From NCBI RefSeq assembly GCF_016185115.1, contig NZ_JACPOF010000029.1:374530-438529 (forward strand): a stretch of 64,000 nucleotides of DNA. The letters run 5' to 3'. The stretch comes from Polaromonas sp. GTDB lineage: Bacteria > Pseudomonadota > Gammaproteobacteria > Burkholderiales > Burkholderiaceae_C. The position numbers and the translations under genes are program-made. Below the pieces are notes generated by a model. That model saw only the letters and a list, made by a program, of their open reading frames with translations. It was not told the DNA's origin and did not search any database. Below, piece after piece: positions 22,525 to 32,085 of the stretch (positions within the stretch are counted from its first letter, which is position 1; each line of letters opens with the position of its first letter).

Positions 22525-23297
22525 CCGCCATCAACAACCAGGTTGTGTCCCGTCACATATTTGGCTGCGTCGCTGGTCAGGTACCGCATGGCCTGAACCA
22601 TATCGTCAGCTTCAGCCATGCGGCCCAAGGGTGTCCGGCGGGAATAATTTTCCACGAAGGTGTCGTTCTGGCCACTGAAAACACCGCCCGGAGTAATGGC
22701 ATTCACACGCACACCGCGATGCCCCCAATACGCCGCAAGATATTTTGTAAGGCCCCACAAGCCTGCCTTGCTTGCCGCGTAGATGGCAGGCGTGTTGATT
22801 GCACGCCCCATATATTCGGAGCCTTCGTAAATCCGCTGGTCCGGCGCCACGATACCGTAGATGGAGAGCGTATTCACAATGCTTCCGGAGCCCCGCTTCG
22901 CCATCGGGCTGCCAAAAACCTGGGCACACAGCATGGCGCCAGTCAGATTCACCGACATCACCTCATTCCACTCGTTGACAGGGAAGGTCTCAAATGGTTC
23001 GAAAAAATTGTTGGATTTCGTTGCCGCATTGTTAAGCAGCCCGTCCGCAAGTCCCCAACGAGATTCCAGCAACGCGTGGGCCTTGATCAGCGAATCGCGG
23101 CTGGCAACGTCGGCAACGCAGGTGATCATGGCATCGTGGGATTTACCCAGGCGCTCCTCAAGCAAGCCGGGATCACGATCCAGCGCAAACACGCGCGCAC
23201 CGGCTTCAACAAAAGCATTGACCACCTGGGAACCAATGATGCCCGCAGCCCCGCTCAGCACGACGACCTTGCCGTCCAATGAAAACGCATCCTTCAT
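22509..23297 (-). CDS. SDR-family oxidoreductase (PtmA-like)
   Basis: VVVLSGAAGIIGSQVVNAFVEAGARVFALDRD; YAASKAGLWGLTKYLAAYWGHRGVRVNAITPGG. Confidence 0.85.
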   Translation of the reverse strand: MKDAFSLDGKVVVLSGAAGIIGSQVVNAFVEAGARVFALDRDPGLLEERLGKSHDAMITCVADVASRDSLIKAHALLESRWGLADGLLNNAATKSNNFFEPFETFPVNEWNEVMSVNLTGAMLCAQVFGSPMAKRGSGSIVNTLSIYGIVAPDQRIYEGSEYMGRAINTPAIYAASKAGLWGLTKYLAAYWGHRGVRVNAITPGGVFSGQNDTFVENYSRRTPLGRMAEADDMVQAMRYLTSDAAKYVTGHNLVVDGGWTAW

Positions 23298-23983
23298 GCA
23301 AGCCCTCTTTTTTTCATCAGCAACTCGACCAGGTCAAAGTCAATGGGGTGATCGATGTCAATGGATCGCTCCCTTGGCATCACGTGCAACCTGATTTTTT
23401 GCGCATCCCACAATGAAGAAGACAGTGTATGGCGATGCCATGCATAAATCGACGCGTTCATGGCATACACGGTCGGCGCCGACTGCCTGCCAAGCACTTC
23501 CGTCGCAGGGGGGCAAACACGTTCGAAGAACCCGTTGGGTTTGCACTCCACCATGTTGAAGTACGGGTTTTTGTCTGCCTCATAACCCGTGATCACCACA
23601 TCAGTCTCGGCATCAAGCATTTTGAAGCAGGTCTGTATGTCGATGACATCGCGCAGGGGGGATGTAGGGTCAAGGTCAACAATAGACCTTACCGGTCCGC
23701 GATTTGCCTCCACCCACTCAACCAGATGCTGGATGACCGGCAACTTCCCGGCAGTGGCGGTAGCCAGCTCTGCGGGGCGCAAAAAAGGCACCTGGGCACC
23801 TGCTGCCGCTGCCGCCACCGCAATGTCCTGACTGTCAGTGGAAACAAAAATATGGTCGGCGATACCGGCTTCCAGGGCCTGGCCAATGGTCCACGCGATC
23901 AGCGGTTTGCCGCAAAGCATGCGGATATTCTTTCCCGGTACCCCCGCAGAGCCACCCCGGGCACAAATGGTGATGATGTTCAC
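23294..23983 (-). CDS. neuA: Acylneuraminate/nonulosonate cytidylyltransferase (NeuA/LegF family)
   Basis: ITICARGGSAGVPGKNIRMLCGKPLIAWTI; DLDPTSPLRDVIDI; DIDHPIDFDLVE. Confidence 0.9.
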   Translation of the reverse strand: MNIITICARGGSAGVPGKNIRMLCGKPLIAWTIGQALEAGIADHIFVSTDSQDIAVAAAAAGAQVPFLRPAELATATAGKLPVIQHLVEWVEANRGPVRSIVDLDPTSPLRDVIDIQTCFKMLDAETDVVITGYEADKNPYFNMVECKPNGFFERVCPPATEVLGRQSAPTVYAMNASIYAWHRHTLSSSLWDAQKIRLHVMPRERSIDIDHPIDFDLVELLMKKRGLA

Positions 23984-24948
23984 GCGGCGGCCTCGTGTAT
24001 GGCCAGCATGAGACCGGCTGTCTTCAGCCCGTCAGCCAGTGGAGAGACCAGCTTGTGCCCCTGACTTCCTGCAGCTGCAAGCCAGTCCATTATTTGAAGT
24101 TGATAGGTTTGCGCGATGTCAAAATCCTGGAGCCTGTCATTGATGACACGACTGCCTTCGCGTGTCTCAAGCGTGATATTTTTCTTCATCAGATCAACAA
24201 TAAACGTTCCTGCCGCCGTCACCAGCACATACCTCCTGACGGGCAGCTGGGAGACATAGTCAAGGCTGACCACCACAGGTGCCCCCTGCGCTGTTTTGAG
24301 CAAGGCCACATGAACATCATTCGATTCAATCGGCAATGAACTCAAATGCCCAGCAACAGAGGCCCCCACCGACAGCGGCCCCAGCAGCCACTGGGCCATG
24401 TCAATTTCATGCACCAGATCAAACAGGACACCGCCACCTTGCGAAGCGAAAGCGCTGTAACTGTCTTTCAGTTCCCTGCCCGGCCTCCACTGGGTCAATT
24501 CCTGCCCCACCTCCAGGTGCGCCCTCAGTACCCCGCATGGGGCATCACGCTCAAGCTCGATACGAAGCTTTGCAAGTGCGGGGAGGTAGCGGAGATTGCA
24601 TCCGACCACAACAGCTGGTGAAGCAGTGCTTCTTTCTGCAAGCGCGCACAACTGGTCAAATTGCACCCGGTCTGTGACAAGGGGCTTCTCGACCAGACAC
24701 GGGATTCCGCTCTCAAGGCACAGGGCGAGTTCTGATGAATGTCTCGAAGAGATGCTGGCAATCACTACGGCGTCTGGCTGCCAGGCAAAGCCGTCATCAA
24801 TTCCGCCCAGCACCTTGCAAGGGCCGAAAACAGGGTCAATCTCACCGGTACCGGAGATAACGGCGATCTCCACATCGGGAATCAACTCTCGCAGATGACG
24901 CACATGCCTTTTGGCGATGGAGCCGCGTCCGGTGACAAGGACACGCAT
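23980..24948 (-). CDS. Gfo/Idh/MocA-family oxidoreductase
   Basis: MRVLVTGRGSIAKRHVRHL; CLVEKPLVTDRVQFDQL; FDLVHEIDMAQWLLGP. Confidence 0.85.
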   Translation of the reverse strand: MRVLVTGRGSIAKRHVRHLRELIPDVEIAVISGTGEIDPVFGPCKVLGGIDDGFAWQPDAVVIASISSRHSSELALCLESGIPCLVEKPLVTDRVQFDQLCALAERSTASPAVVVGCNLRYLPALAKLRIELERDAPCGVLRAHLEVGQELTQWRPGRELKDSYSAFASQGGGVLFDLVHEIDMAQWLLGPLSVGASVAGHLSSLPIESNDVHVALLKTAQGAPVVVSLDYVSQLPVRRYVLVTAAGTFIVDLMKKNITLETREGSRVINDRLQDFDIAQTYQLQIMDWLAAAGSQGHKLVSPLADGLKTAGLMLAIHEAAA

Positions 24949-24953
24949 GGGGT

Positions 24954-25613
24954 CTAAAGCTCCAGGAAACCGGAAAGGATGGTCAGGCCGTGCGCGGCAC
25001 TCCGCTCCGGGTGAAACTGGCAACCATAAATGGAACCACGCGCGACTGCAGCACAAATACGGACACCGTCGTAAAAAGTGTCGGCCAGCCTGTGCTCCTC
25101 GTTTTCAGGGACGGGCGCGAATGAATGCACAAAGTACATCGGTTCGCCGGGGTTCACATGGGCCAATACAGTCTTGTCCCATGATGCACGGGCAACAGGC
25201 AAGGCCAGCGCACTCCAGCCGATATGCGGAATACGATGCGCTTTGCCATCCACACCCGCAGCAGCCACAGGCATGACACGGCCCGGTATCAAACCAAGGC
25301 CGGCATGTTCCCCAAACTCTTCACCCACATCAAAAAGCATCTGGGCGCCCACGCAGATTCCCAAAAACGGCCGCTCGGTCAGGGCGTATCTTTTGACGAG
25401 GTCGTCAAAACCCCGGCTCTTCAACTCCGTCATGCCATCGGCAAAGGCGCCAACCCCGGGAAGCACCAGCCTGTCGGGCATCACCGTCACCTGCGACGCA
25501 TGGTCAACGACGGTCACCTCTGCACCGCAATGTCGAAGCGCCCTCACGACATTGAGCAGATTGCCGATGCCGTAGTCAATCACAGTCACAGGCTTGCCTG
25601 ATGCTGCGCTCAC
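24954..25613 (-). CDS. hisH: HisH-type glutamine amidotransferase, accessory paralogue (WbpH/PseA-associated)
   Basis: VIDYGIGNLLNVVRAL; PFLGICVGAQMLF; CQFHPERSAAHGL; sits next to hisF-like and pseA-like genes. Confidence 0.88.
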   Translation of the reverse strand: MSAASGKPVTVIDYGIGNLLNVVRALRHCGAEVTVVDHASQVTVMPDRLVLPGVGAFADGMTELKSRGFDDLVKRYALTERPFLGICVGAQMLFDVGEEFGEHAGLGLIPGRVMPVAAAGVDGKAHRIPHIGWSALALPVARASWDKTVLAHVNPGEPMYFVHSFAPVPENEEHRLADTFYDGVRICAAVARGSIYGCQFHPERSAAHGLTILSGFLEL

Positions 25614-26365
25614 AGCCGGACCTCCAGGCCATACTGCCTTGCCTGCTGCTTGATTTCACCAACCGTGGTCCGTTGCCAGTGCAAGGCGTCGGCAATTGCA
25701 ATCGCCGAGGTACCCACATCGCTGGCCCGCTTCAAATCGGCGGGGTCACCAAAACCGCCACTGGCGATCACAGGCACGTTCACCCGTGCGTTCACAGCAC
25801 GCATCAACTCGATATCAAGCCCCTTGCGGGTGCCTTCCTGGTCGACGGCTGTGACCAGTATTTCGCCTGCCCCCAGGCTGACAGCGCGGGCAATCCAGTC
25901 CACAACATCAAGACCGGTATGTTCCCGCCCGTTGTCTGTATAGGCCTCCCACTTTCCCGGTCCGGTACGCTTGGCTTCCACCGATAGAACCATGCACTGC
26001 GAGCCGTAGCGGTTTGAAACCTCGGAAATCAGTTCGGGACGGGCAATGGCAGCGGTATTGATGGCGACCTTGTCGGCCCCGGAGCGCAGCATGGTATGCA
26101 CATCATCAATCGACCGTATGCCGCCGCCCACCGTGATGGGGATGTAAATCTGGTCGGCAGCGCGCTGGATGATGTCGGTCAGGTTGTTGCGCTGATAAAG
26201 GCTGGCAACAATGTCCATGAAGATGATCTCGTCTGCCCCTTGCGCATAGTATTTCAGCGCGAACTCATGGGGGTCGCCCACCACGCGCAGACCTTCGAGA
26301 CGTATACCCTTGATAAGGTTGGCGCCCTTGACATCCAGACGCGGAATAATGCGCAGGCCTGCCAT
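25610..26365 (-). CDS. hisF: HisF-type cyclase subunit, accessory paralogue
   Basis: [70 protein letters not shown]. Confidence 0.88.
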   Translation of the reverse strand: MAGLRIIPRLDVKGANLIKGIRLEGLRVVGDPHEFALKYYAQGADEIIFMDIVASLYQRNNLTDIIQRAADQIYIPITVGGGIRSIDDVHTMLRSGADKVAINTAAIARPELISEVSNRYGSQCMVLSVEAKRTGPGKWEAYTDNGREHTGLDVVDWIARAVSLGAGEILVTAVDQEGTRKGLDIELMRAVNARVNVPVIASGGFGDPADLKRASDVGTSAIAIADALHWQRTTVGEIKQQARQYGLEVRL

Positions 26366-26371
26366 CTTCGA

Positions 26372-27691
26372 TCAGGCCGGCGTGTTGAATACGGAGTGCC
26401 GCAGCTTCCACTGACCGTTTTCATGCTTCCACAGATGAGGCGACCTGAAGTTGTCGGTGAGTCGGCTGAAGTAATCCCGATCCAGAATCGGGCTTTCAAA
26501 CATCTTGTGTGCTTTCGGGAATTCCTTCGCGGGGATGCTGAGGTAGCGGAATATCTCGTCAGCAAAACGCTCAGGAAACTCGCCGTCGTAACGCTTGACC
26601 AGCGCCACGCCTTCATCGCGATTGATGTCCCTGGAACGGATTTCCTGCGCGGCATCGTAGGTTGCACGCCCAATGCCAAACTTGGTGAAAGTCGTGTAGT
26701 AATGAAAGTCGTCTATGCGGTCATCAATGCTGTTGTACTTGCTGTACGTACCCGGCGTGCGCTCAGGCGATGCTTCAAAGCCGCCATGTTCAACCGCATA
26801 GTAATAGCAGCTCTGTGGGTGCCATTTCAGGTAATAGCCCAGGTAATGCACTTCGATTTGTTTTTTCTCTATCTGCACCGGGTCGGCAGGCAGATAGGGA
26901 AGAAGATCCTGCTCTTCAACACCGAAATCGTCGTACAGGCTCTGGATTGGCGTTCCGCCCAGATGAATCTTCGACTTGTCGTTTGAGGTGAAATAAGACC
27001 AGTCGCGTTTTGCGCTGTTGGTATCGCCGATGGGGTTGCCGTATTCAGCCTCGTTTTCGCCGTAAATGACAAATGGAATGTCATGCAGTATGGCCATCTT
27101 GGGGGCCAGCGACTTCTGGCCGAACATGAAGGCCTGAAAGGGGTGAAACAGGTTATCGACCGCAAGCCTTGTCAGCAAGCGATGCACACGCCCATTCGGC
27201 GTCATCAGGTAGTTGTCGAAACCGGCATGCAGCCAGGACTCAAAGTTCTTCCATCCCCATTCGGTGTACACATGGGGTGCCCACGTCACCGTAAGCGGGT
27301 GCATGTTGAAGCGCGTCTTGAGAATGTGTGAGGCGTAAAAACTGTCCTTGCCGCCGGAGCCCGGCACCAGGCAGTCGTAACCGGACTTGCTGCGGAACTT
27401 GTCGCACAGGGCTGCGAGCTGGTCTTCGCGGGTCTTCCAGTCAATGGTGTTGTGCTTTTGCTCCGCAAACAGGCAGGCATCACAAATGCCGTCTTCATTA
27501 AAGGCGATGGTCGCCTTTTTGCTGTCTTTGGTGTGCTGGTATTCAACCGCTGAATTTGGGCGCTGGTTTGAAATCACGCAGTGCCTGCAGAAGTGCACAT
27601 AACGGGGCAAACCATATTTGACCTGTGCATCATCATCACTTGCTGAAAAAATGCTTAGGTCAACGGGCGAGGGATTCTTGATGAGTGACAT
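26372..27691 (-). CDS. N-acetyl sugar amidotransferase (PseA/WbpG family)
   Basis: CRHCVISNQRP, GICDACLFAEQKHNTIDW, PP-loop VPGSGGKDSFYASHILK. Confidence 0.9.
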   Translation of the reverse strand: MSLIKNPSPVDLSIFSASDDDAQVKYGLPRYVHFCRHCVISNQRPNSAVEYQHTKDSKKATIAFNEDGICDACLFAEQKHNTIDWKTREDQLAALCDKFRSKSGYDCLVPGSGGKDSFYASHILKTRFNMHPLTVTWAPHVYTEWGWKNFESWLHAGFDNYLMTPNGRVHRLLTRLAVDNLFHPFQAFMFGQKSLAPKMAILHDIPFVIYGENEAEYGNPIGDTNSAKRDWSYFTSNDKSKIHLGGTPIQSLYDDFGVEEQDLLPYLPADPVQIEKKQIEVHYLGYYLKWHPQSCYYYAVEHGGFEASPERTPGTYSKYNSIDDRIDDFHYYTTFTKFGIGRATYDAAQEIRSRDINRDEGVALVKRYDGEFPERFADEIFRYLSIPAKEFPKAHKMFESPILDRDYFSRLTDNFRSPHLWKHENGQWKLRHSVFNTPA

Positions 27692-27748
27692 GAACGTCCG
27701 GAAGGTTTTGCTGGCGTGCTACGGCCCCGCCGCAACTGCATGCCCTGA

Positions 27749-28951
27749 TTATAGGAATCCACGAAGGACATCCAGCACTCTGGCAGTCGCATTCGCGTGA
27801 ACTTGTTCCGGCTGGCGGCGCGGCCGGTGAACACAACGATCAAGCGCCGCGCAGATATCCGCCTCCCGCACGGCCTCATCGGCAATGCCGTAAGCTTTCA
27901 GGGGCATGGCATCGTCAAATACCGACCCCAGCACCTGTACCAGCACCGTACCGGCCAGATGGCCTTCAAGCCCCACCGTCGAATTGAGCGTCACCACGAG
28001 ATCGACAGCTTGCAGCAAGGCAGGCAGGCCCGTCTCCTGACCTGTAAATACGATGCGCGGATCATCAGGTACTGCGGGCAAAGCCTCACCGGCACGCGGC
28101 CGGATGCAGAGCACGCAGTCATCACGCGACAAAACCCAGCGAATCACGCCTGCCAGCGCGCGCCCGGGAAGATCGACGTCGCCCGGCAGGCCGTTGAAGG
28201 GGTGATAGGCCGGCTCGACCTGTGTGGGCCACAGAAGCACATATTTGCCGTTCCATTGCTTCTCAGACCTTAAACGAAGGCCTTCCTGCACATGTGCAGG
28301 GTCACCCAGGGTGTCGAATGCCGGGTTACCCGTGACGACGATCTGTTCATTCCCCCTGCCCGCCGCGACAAGAAACTTTTTGACCGATTCATTCAGCACG
28401 CACACGCGATCGGCGTAAGAGACATCACCTATCCACTTGACCTCATCCAGGCAAAAAAGGTCCACCATACACACCGACGGCAGGCCGAGGCGCCTGGCCG
28501 CCGTGATGGCAGCACGTTCAGAGCGGGGAGAGTTGGTTCCTACAACGAGTGCAGGAGCCACTTTTGCCACCATTCTCTCCAGGGTTTGCAGGGGAAGAAA
28601 GGCCTGGCGGCCCTCCCTTAAATACAGCCGCTCCGCTTCTACGGGGCCAACATCCCGCACCAGCTCCGCGTAACACAGACCCAGATAAGCCACGCTTTCC
28701 TCAGGGTCAGCTACGGGACCCTTGAGGTCAGCCAGCAAGCGCCTGCCATACACAAGTGCAGGCTCATCGTCAGCAGTCAGGAAATCCCTGAATTGCAACA
28801 GCTCGAGGCCCGCAGCCCTGACAACAGACGCAGCAGTTGTCAAAGCCAGCACCACAGGGCGCGCCACCCCGCTGTCTGCCAGCGCCCGTGCCACAGGCAC
28901 CACCATGCGTACATGACCACTGCCGTAGGTGACAAACAGGACAGTTTTCAT
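27749..28951 (-). CDS. Putative GT-B-fold glycosyltransferase or nucleotide-sugar-dependent protein
   Basis: MKTVLFVTYGSGHVRMVVPVARALADSG; VTGNPAFDTLGDP; VVTLNSTVGLEGHLAGTVLVQVLGS. Fold assignment by pattern only. Confidence 0.55.
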   Translation of the reverse strand: MKTVLFVTYGSGHVRMVVPVARALADSGVARPVVLALTTAASVVRAAGLELLQFRDFLTADDEPALVYGRRLLADLKGPVADPEESVAYLGLCYAELVRDVGPVEAERLYLREGRQAFLPLQTLERMVAKVAPALVVGTNSPRSERAAITAARRLGLPSVCMVDLFCLDEVKWIGDVSYADRVCVLNESVKKFLVAAGRGNEQIVVTGNPAFDTLGDPAHVQEGLRLRSEKQWNGKYVLLWPTQVEPAYHPFNGLPGDVDLPGRALAGVIRWVLSRDDCVLCIRPRAGEALPAVPDDPRIVFTGQETGLPALLQAVDLVVTLNSTVGLEGHLAGTVLVQVLGSVFDDAMPLKAYGIADEAVREADICAALDRCVHRPRRQPEQVHANATARVLDVLRGFL

Positions 28952-28998
28952 GGGCACCAAATCAGGTCTTGTGCGCGGCTGCCCGGCATGCAAGGCGC

Positions 28999-30303
28999 CT
29001 AGAAAAAGTCAACGTAACGGCGGAATTCCGCTGGCGACACGCTGAGTAGCAACTCATCGCTTTCCGCACGCTTGACCTGTGCAAATTCCTGCACAAAGGC
29101 CTGCCCCAAGCCTTTGCACAAGGCCTCGTCGGACTCGAGCGAATCGAGGGCGTCCGCCAGCGACGAAGGCAGGCGCTTGATGCCCCGCTTGTCCAGCTCA
29201 TCGCGGCTCAGGGTGTAGAGGTTTTCGTTGCAGGGCTCACCCGGGTCCAGCTTGCGGCGTATGCCATCCAGCCCGGCATGGATGATGGCCGCCGTCAGAA
29301 GATAGGGGTTGGCGGCTGCATCAGGCACCCGCAACTCAAGCCGGCCGCCGGGGCCGCGCACGAACGCCGTACGGTTGTTGTTACCGTAAGCGATGTTGAC
29401 GGGCGCCCAGGTGGCGCCCGAACGCGAACCGCGTGAAACAAGTCGCTTGTAGGAGTTGACGCAAGGCGCCGCGATAGCCGTCAATCCACGCGCGTGTGCC
29501 ATCAGGCCACCCAGAAAGTGATAAGCCATGGGGCTCAGACCCAAACCGCGCTTGTCCGAAGCATCTTCAAATGCGTTGTCACCAAATTTCTTGCCAGCCG
29601 ACATGTGCATGTGCAGGCCGCTTCCTGATCTCTCGATAAAAGGCTTGGGCATGAAGGAACACAACATGCCATGCTTTTTTGCAATGGCCTGGGCTGCCAT
29701 CTTGAAATAGGTCAGGTTGTCAGCGGTGCGCAGGCCATCCGCGTAGGTGAAGTTCATCTCGAACTGGCCGTTGGCATCTTCGTGGTCAATCTGGTAGACA
29801 TCAATGCCGGCCGCGTCCAGTGTCTCGCGCAGTTCCATCAAAAAAGCTGAGATGGAAGACAGGTGGCGAAAGTCGTAGCAGGGCTTGTCCAGCGATTCGG
29901 ACTCTGTGGCAACCACATAGCCGCCTGAATCATCCTTGCGCAGCAGGAAGAACTCTGGCTCCAGCCCAGAGAAGAATTCCAGGCCCGTCACTTCGCGGAA
30001 ATCAGCCAATGCTTTTTTGGCAATGACGCGTGAATCCAGTCCATGCGGCTTGCCCATCACGTGGCCGTCGCAGGTGACAACGGCAGTACCCGGCATCCAG
30101 GGCACCGGGCGCACATCCTTGGGGTCGCCTATGGCCATGAACTCCTGGCCATGCGGGCCCATGCCCATGCCGGCAATTGCAAAACCGGCAAAACCGGCGC
30201 CTGCGCCAAAAATCATGTCCTTGTGCTTGGCCGGCACGAGCTTGGCCTTGGGCCTGCCGTGAATATCGACGAACTGGGCCAGGTAGTAATCAAAGTCAGC
30301 CAT
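28999..30303 (-). CDS. glnT: Glutamine synthetase family protein (GlnT / type III-like)
   Basis: FFSGLEPEFFLLR, YQIDHEDANGQFEMNFTYAD, SGSGLHMHMS, NSYKRLVSRGSRSGATWAPVNIAYGNNNRTAFVRGP. Confidence 0.82.
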   Translation of the reverse strand: MADFDYYLAQFVDIHGRPKAKLVPAKHKDMIFGAGAGFAGFAIAGMGMGPHGQEFMAIGDPKDVRPVPWMPGTAVVTCDGHVMGKPHGLDSRVIAKKALADFREVTGLEFFSGLEPEFFLLRKDDSGGYVVATESESLDKPCYDFRHLSSISAFLMELRETLDAAGIDVYQIDHEDANGQFEMNFTYADGLRTADNLTYFKMAAQAIAKKHGMLCSFMPKPFIERSGSGLHMHMSAGKKFGDNAFEDASDKRGLGLSPMAYHFLGGLMAHARGLTAIAAPCVNSYKRLVSRGSRSGATWAPVNIAYGNNNRTAFVRGPGGRLELRVPDAAANPYLLTAAIIHAGLDGIRRKLDPGEPCNENLYTLSRDELDKRGIKRLPSSLADALDSLESDEALCKGLGQAFVQEFAQVKRAESDELLLSVSPAEFRRYVDFF

Positions 30304-30320
30304 GGTGCGGTCTCTGCCTG

Positions 30321-32075
30321 TTATTGCTGTTGTGGGAAGAATTCCTGCAGCCAGAGCTTGGTCATCAGCAATGTACGCAGTTGTTTGGTGTGGTTGTGCA
30401 GGCCGCTGCGGTGCTCTTCCAGCATGACCTGGAGTTCATTCTGGTCAAACCGCCCGCCGTCGGGCAAGGCCAGCGTCTCACGCGCCCACTGGTGAAGCGG
30501 CCCCTTGATCCATTCGCCAATCGGCAAGGTCGGCATGGTCTTGGGGCGAAATACGAAGTCGTGGTCGAAATAACGTTCAGCCGCCTGCTTCAGGAAATAC
30601 TTGCCGATGCCATCGCGGAATTTGGAAGTGATGGGCAGGCGCGCAAACATCTCGCTGACGCGGTGGTCAAGAAAGGGTGCACGGCCTTCAATAGACCAGC
30701 AAGCGCCCATGCGGTCACCCTTGACGCAGTTGTTTCCTGGCATCAATGAGTTGAGCTCATAGGCCGCCACCTGCTCTGCCGGCTCCAGGTCACCGAAGGG
30801 CTCAATGATTTCCATGAATTTTTCGAGTGCGCCCTGGGTATGCGGGAAGAACTCTGGGCTCATCATGCGTTGGCGGTCTTTTTCGGTGCTGTAGCTGATC
30901 AGGTCGAAATAGTTGCGCATTGGAAAGTTGGTACGCGTCATTTCCGAGAAAAACTGCTCGTTGTGGCGGAAGCCCAGCATGACTTCGTCCGGGCCGTCGC
31001 CGGTGAACATCACGATCTTGCCCTGCTTGTGCGCTTCTCGCGAGAGCAGGAAGAACAGGAAAAAGGAGAAGTCGCCGTGAGGCTGTTCTGCATGGCGAAC
31101 AACGGTTTGTGCGATTTCGGGAATATCACCGGGCTTGATATCCAGCGGTTTGAGCTTGATGTTGAGGTCACCGGCCACACGCTCCGCATACGAGTATTCT
31201 GAAAAGCCCTTGTCCTCTATGCGCAGGCCAATCGCGTCAAGTTGAGGACGGTTCCATTGCGGCACCAGGCGGTTTGCGATGACGGATGAGTCAACACCCC
31301 CCGACAAAAACAGGCCGCCATCCACATCAAAACGCATCTGCAGCTTGACGGCTTCATTGAGGACATCTTCGAGTTCCTGCTGGCTGGCCTCCACACGCGG
31401 GCCGTCCAGCGGCCAGCTCCAGTAACGCACGGGCTCCGAGAACTTGCCTGCGCCATAACGCATGAAAGTTCCTGGCGGAAGGTGGCGAATCCCTTCAAAA
31501 CAGGTTTCAGGCGGCGGGCAGTAGTTAAAGGTGAAGACATTGCCCAGCGCAGACTCGTTGACCTTGCGCTCGAATTTCGGCAGGGCCAGAATGGCCTTCA
31601 TTTCGCTCGCGAATGCCAGGCCGCCTTCATAGGGCGCGTAAAAACAGGGTTTGATGCCCTGGCGGTCACGCGCCAGCATGCCGGTTTCGGTGCGTTGGTC
31701 CCAGATGAAAAAAGCAAACATGCCGACCAGGTCGTCGAGCATTTTTTCACCCTTCTCACACCACAGGTGCACCAGCACCTCGGTGTCGCAACGCGACTTG
31801 AACTTGTAGCCCTTGGCCTTGAGCTGCTCGCGCAGTTCAATGAAATTGAAAATTTCGCCGTTGAACACAACCCAGACCTTGCCGTCGGTGCTGGACATCG
31901 GCTGCATGCCGTTTTCGGGGTCCACCACGGCCAGACGGGCGTGACCCAACACTGCGCGCCCCAGTTCTTCGACGCCCTGCTCATCAACCCCACGGTACTT
32001 GATGCAGTCGATCATCTTCCAGACATCGTCTTTGGTCGTGCCCGCAGCGTTGACCACACCCACTATTCCACACAT
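30321..32075 (-). CDS. asnB: Asparagine synthase (glutamine-hydrolysing) family protein
   Basis: Start MCGIVGVVNAAG (Cys2); VVFNGEIFNFIELR; synthetase PP-loop LSGGVDSSVIANRLV. Confidence 0.85.
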   Translation of the reverse strand: MCGIVGVVNAAGTTKDDVWKMIDCIKYRGVDEQGVEELGRAVLGHARLAVVDPENGMQPMSSTDGKVWVVFNGEIFNFIELREQLKAKGYKFKSRCDTEVLVHLWCEKGEKMLDDLVGMFAFFIWDQRTETGMLARDRQGIKPCFYAPYEGGLAFASEMKAILALPKFERKVNESALGNVFTFNYCPPPETCFEGIRHLPPGTFMRYGAGKFSEPVRYWSWPLDGPRVEASQQELEDVLNEAVKLQMRFDVDGGLFLSGGVDSSVIANRLVPQWNRPQLDAIGLRIEDKGFSEYSYAERVAGDLNIKLKPLDIKPGDIPEIAQTVVRHAEQPHGDFSFFLFFLLSREAHKQGKIVMFTGDGPDEVMLGFRHNEQFFSEMTRTNFPMRNYFDLISYSTEKDRQRMMSPEFFPHTQGALEKFMEIIEPFGDLEPAEQVAAYELNSLMPGNNCVKGDRMGACWSIEGRAPFLDHRVSEMFARLPITSKFRDGIGKYFLKQAAERYFDHDFVFRPKTMPTLPIGEWIKGPLHQWARETLALPDGGRFDQNELQVMLEEHRSGLHNHTKQLRTLLMTKLWLQEFFPQQQ

Positions 32076-32085
32076 GGCAAATCCT

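Noticed and set aside
24954-26365. HisH/HisF read as part of histidine biosynthesis
   Set aside because: No other his genes nearby; both are next to a PseA/WbpG-type amidotransferase and within a NulO locus, which fits the accessory role better.
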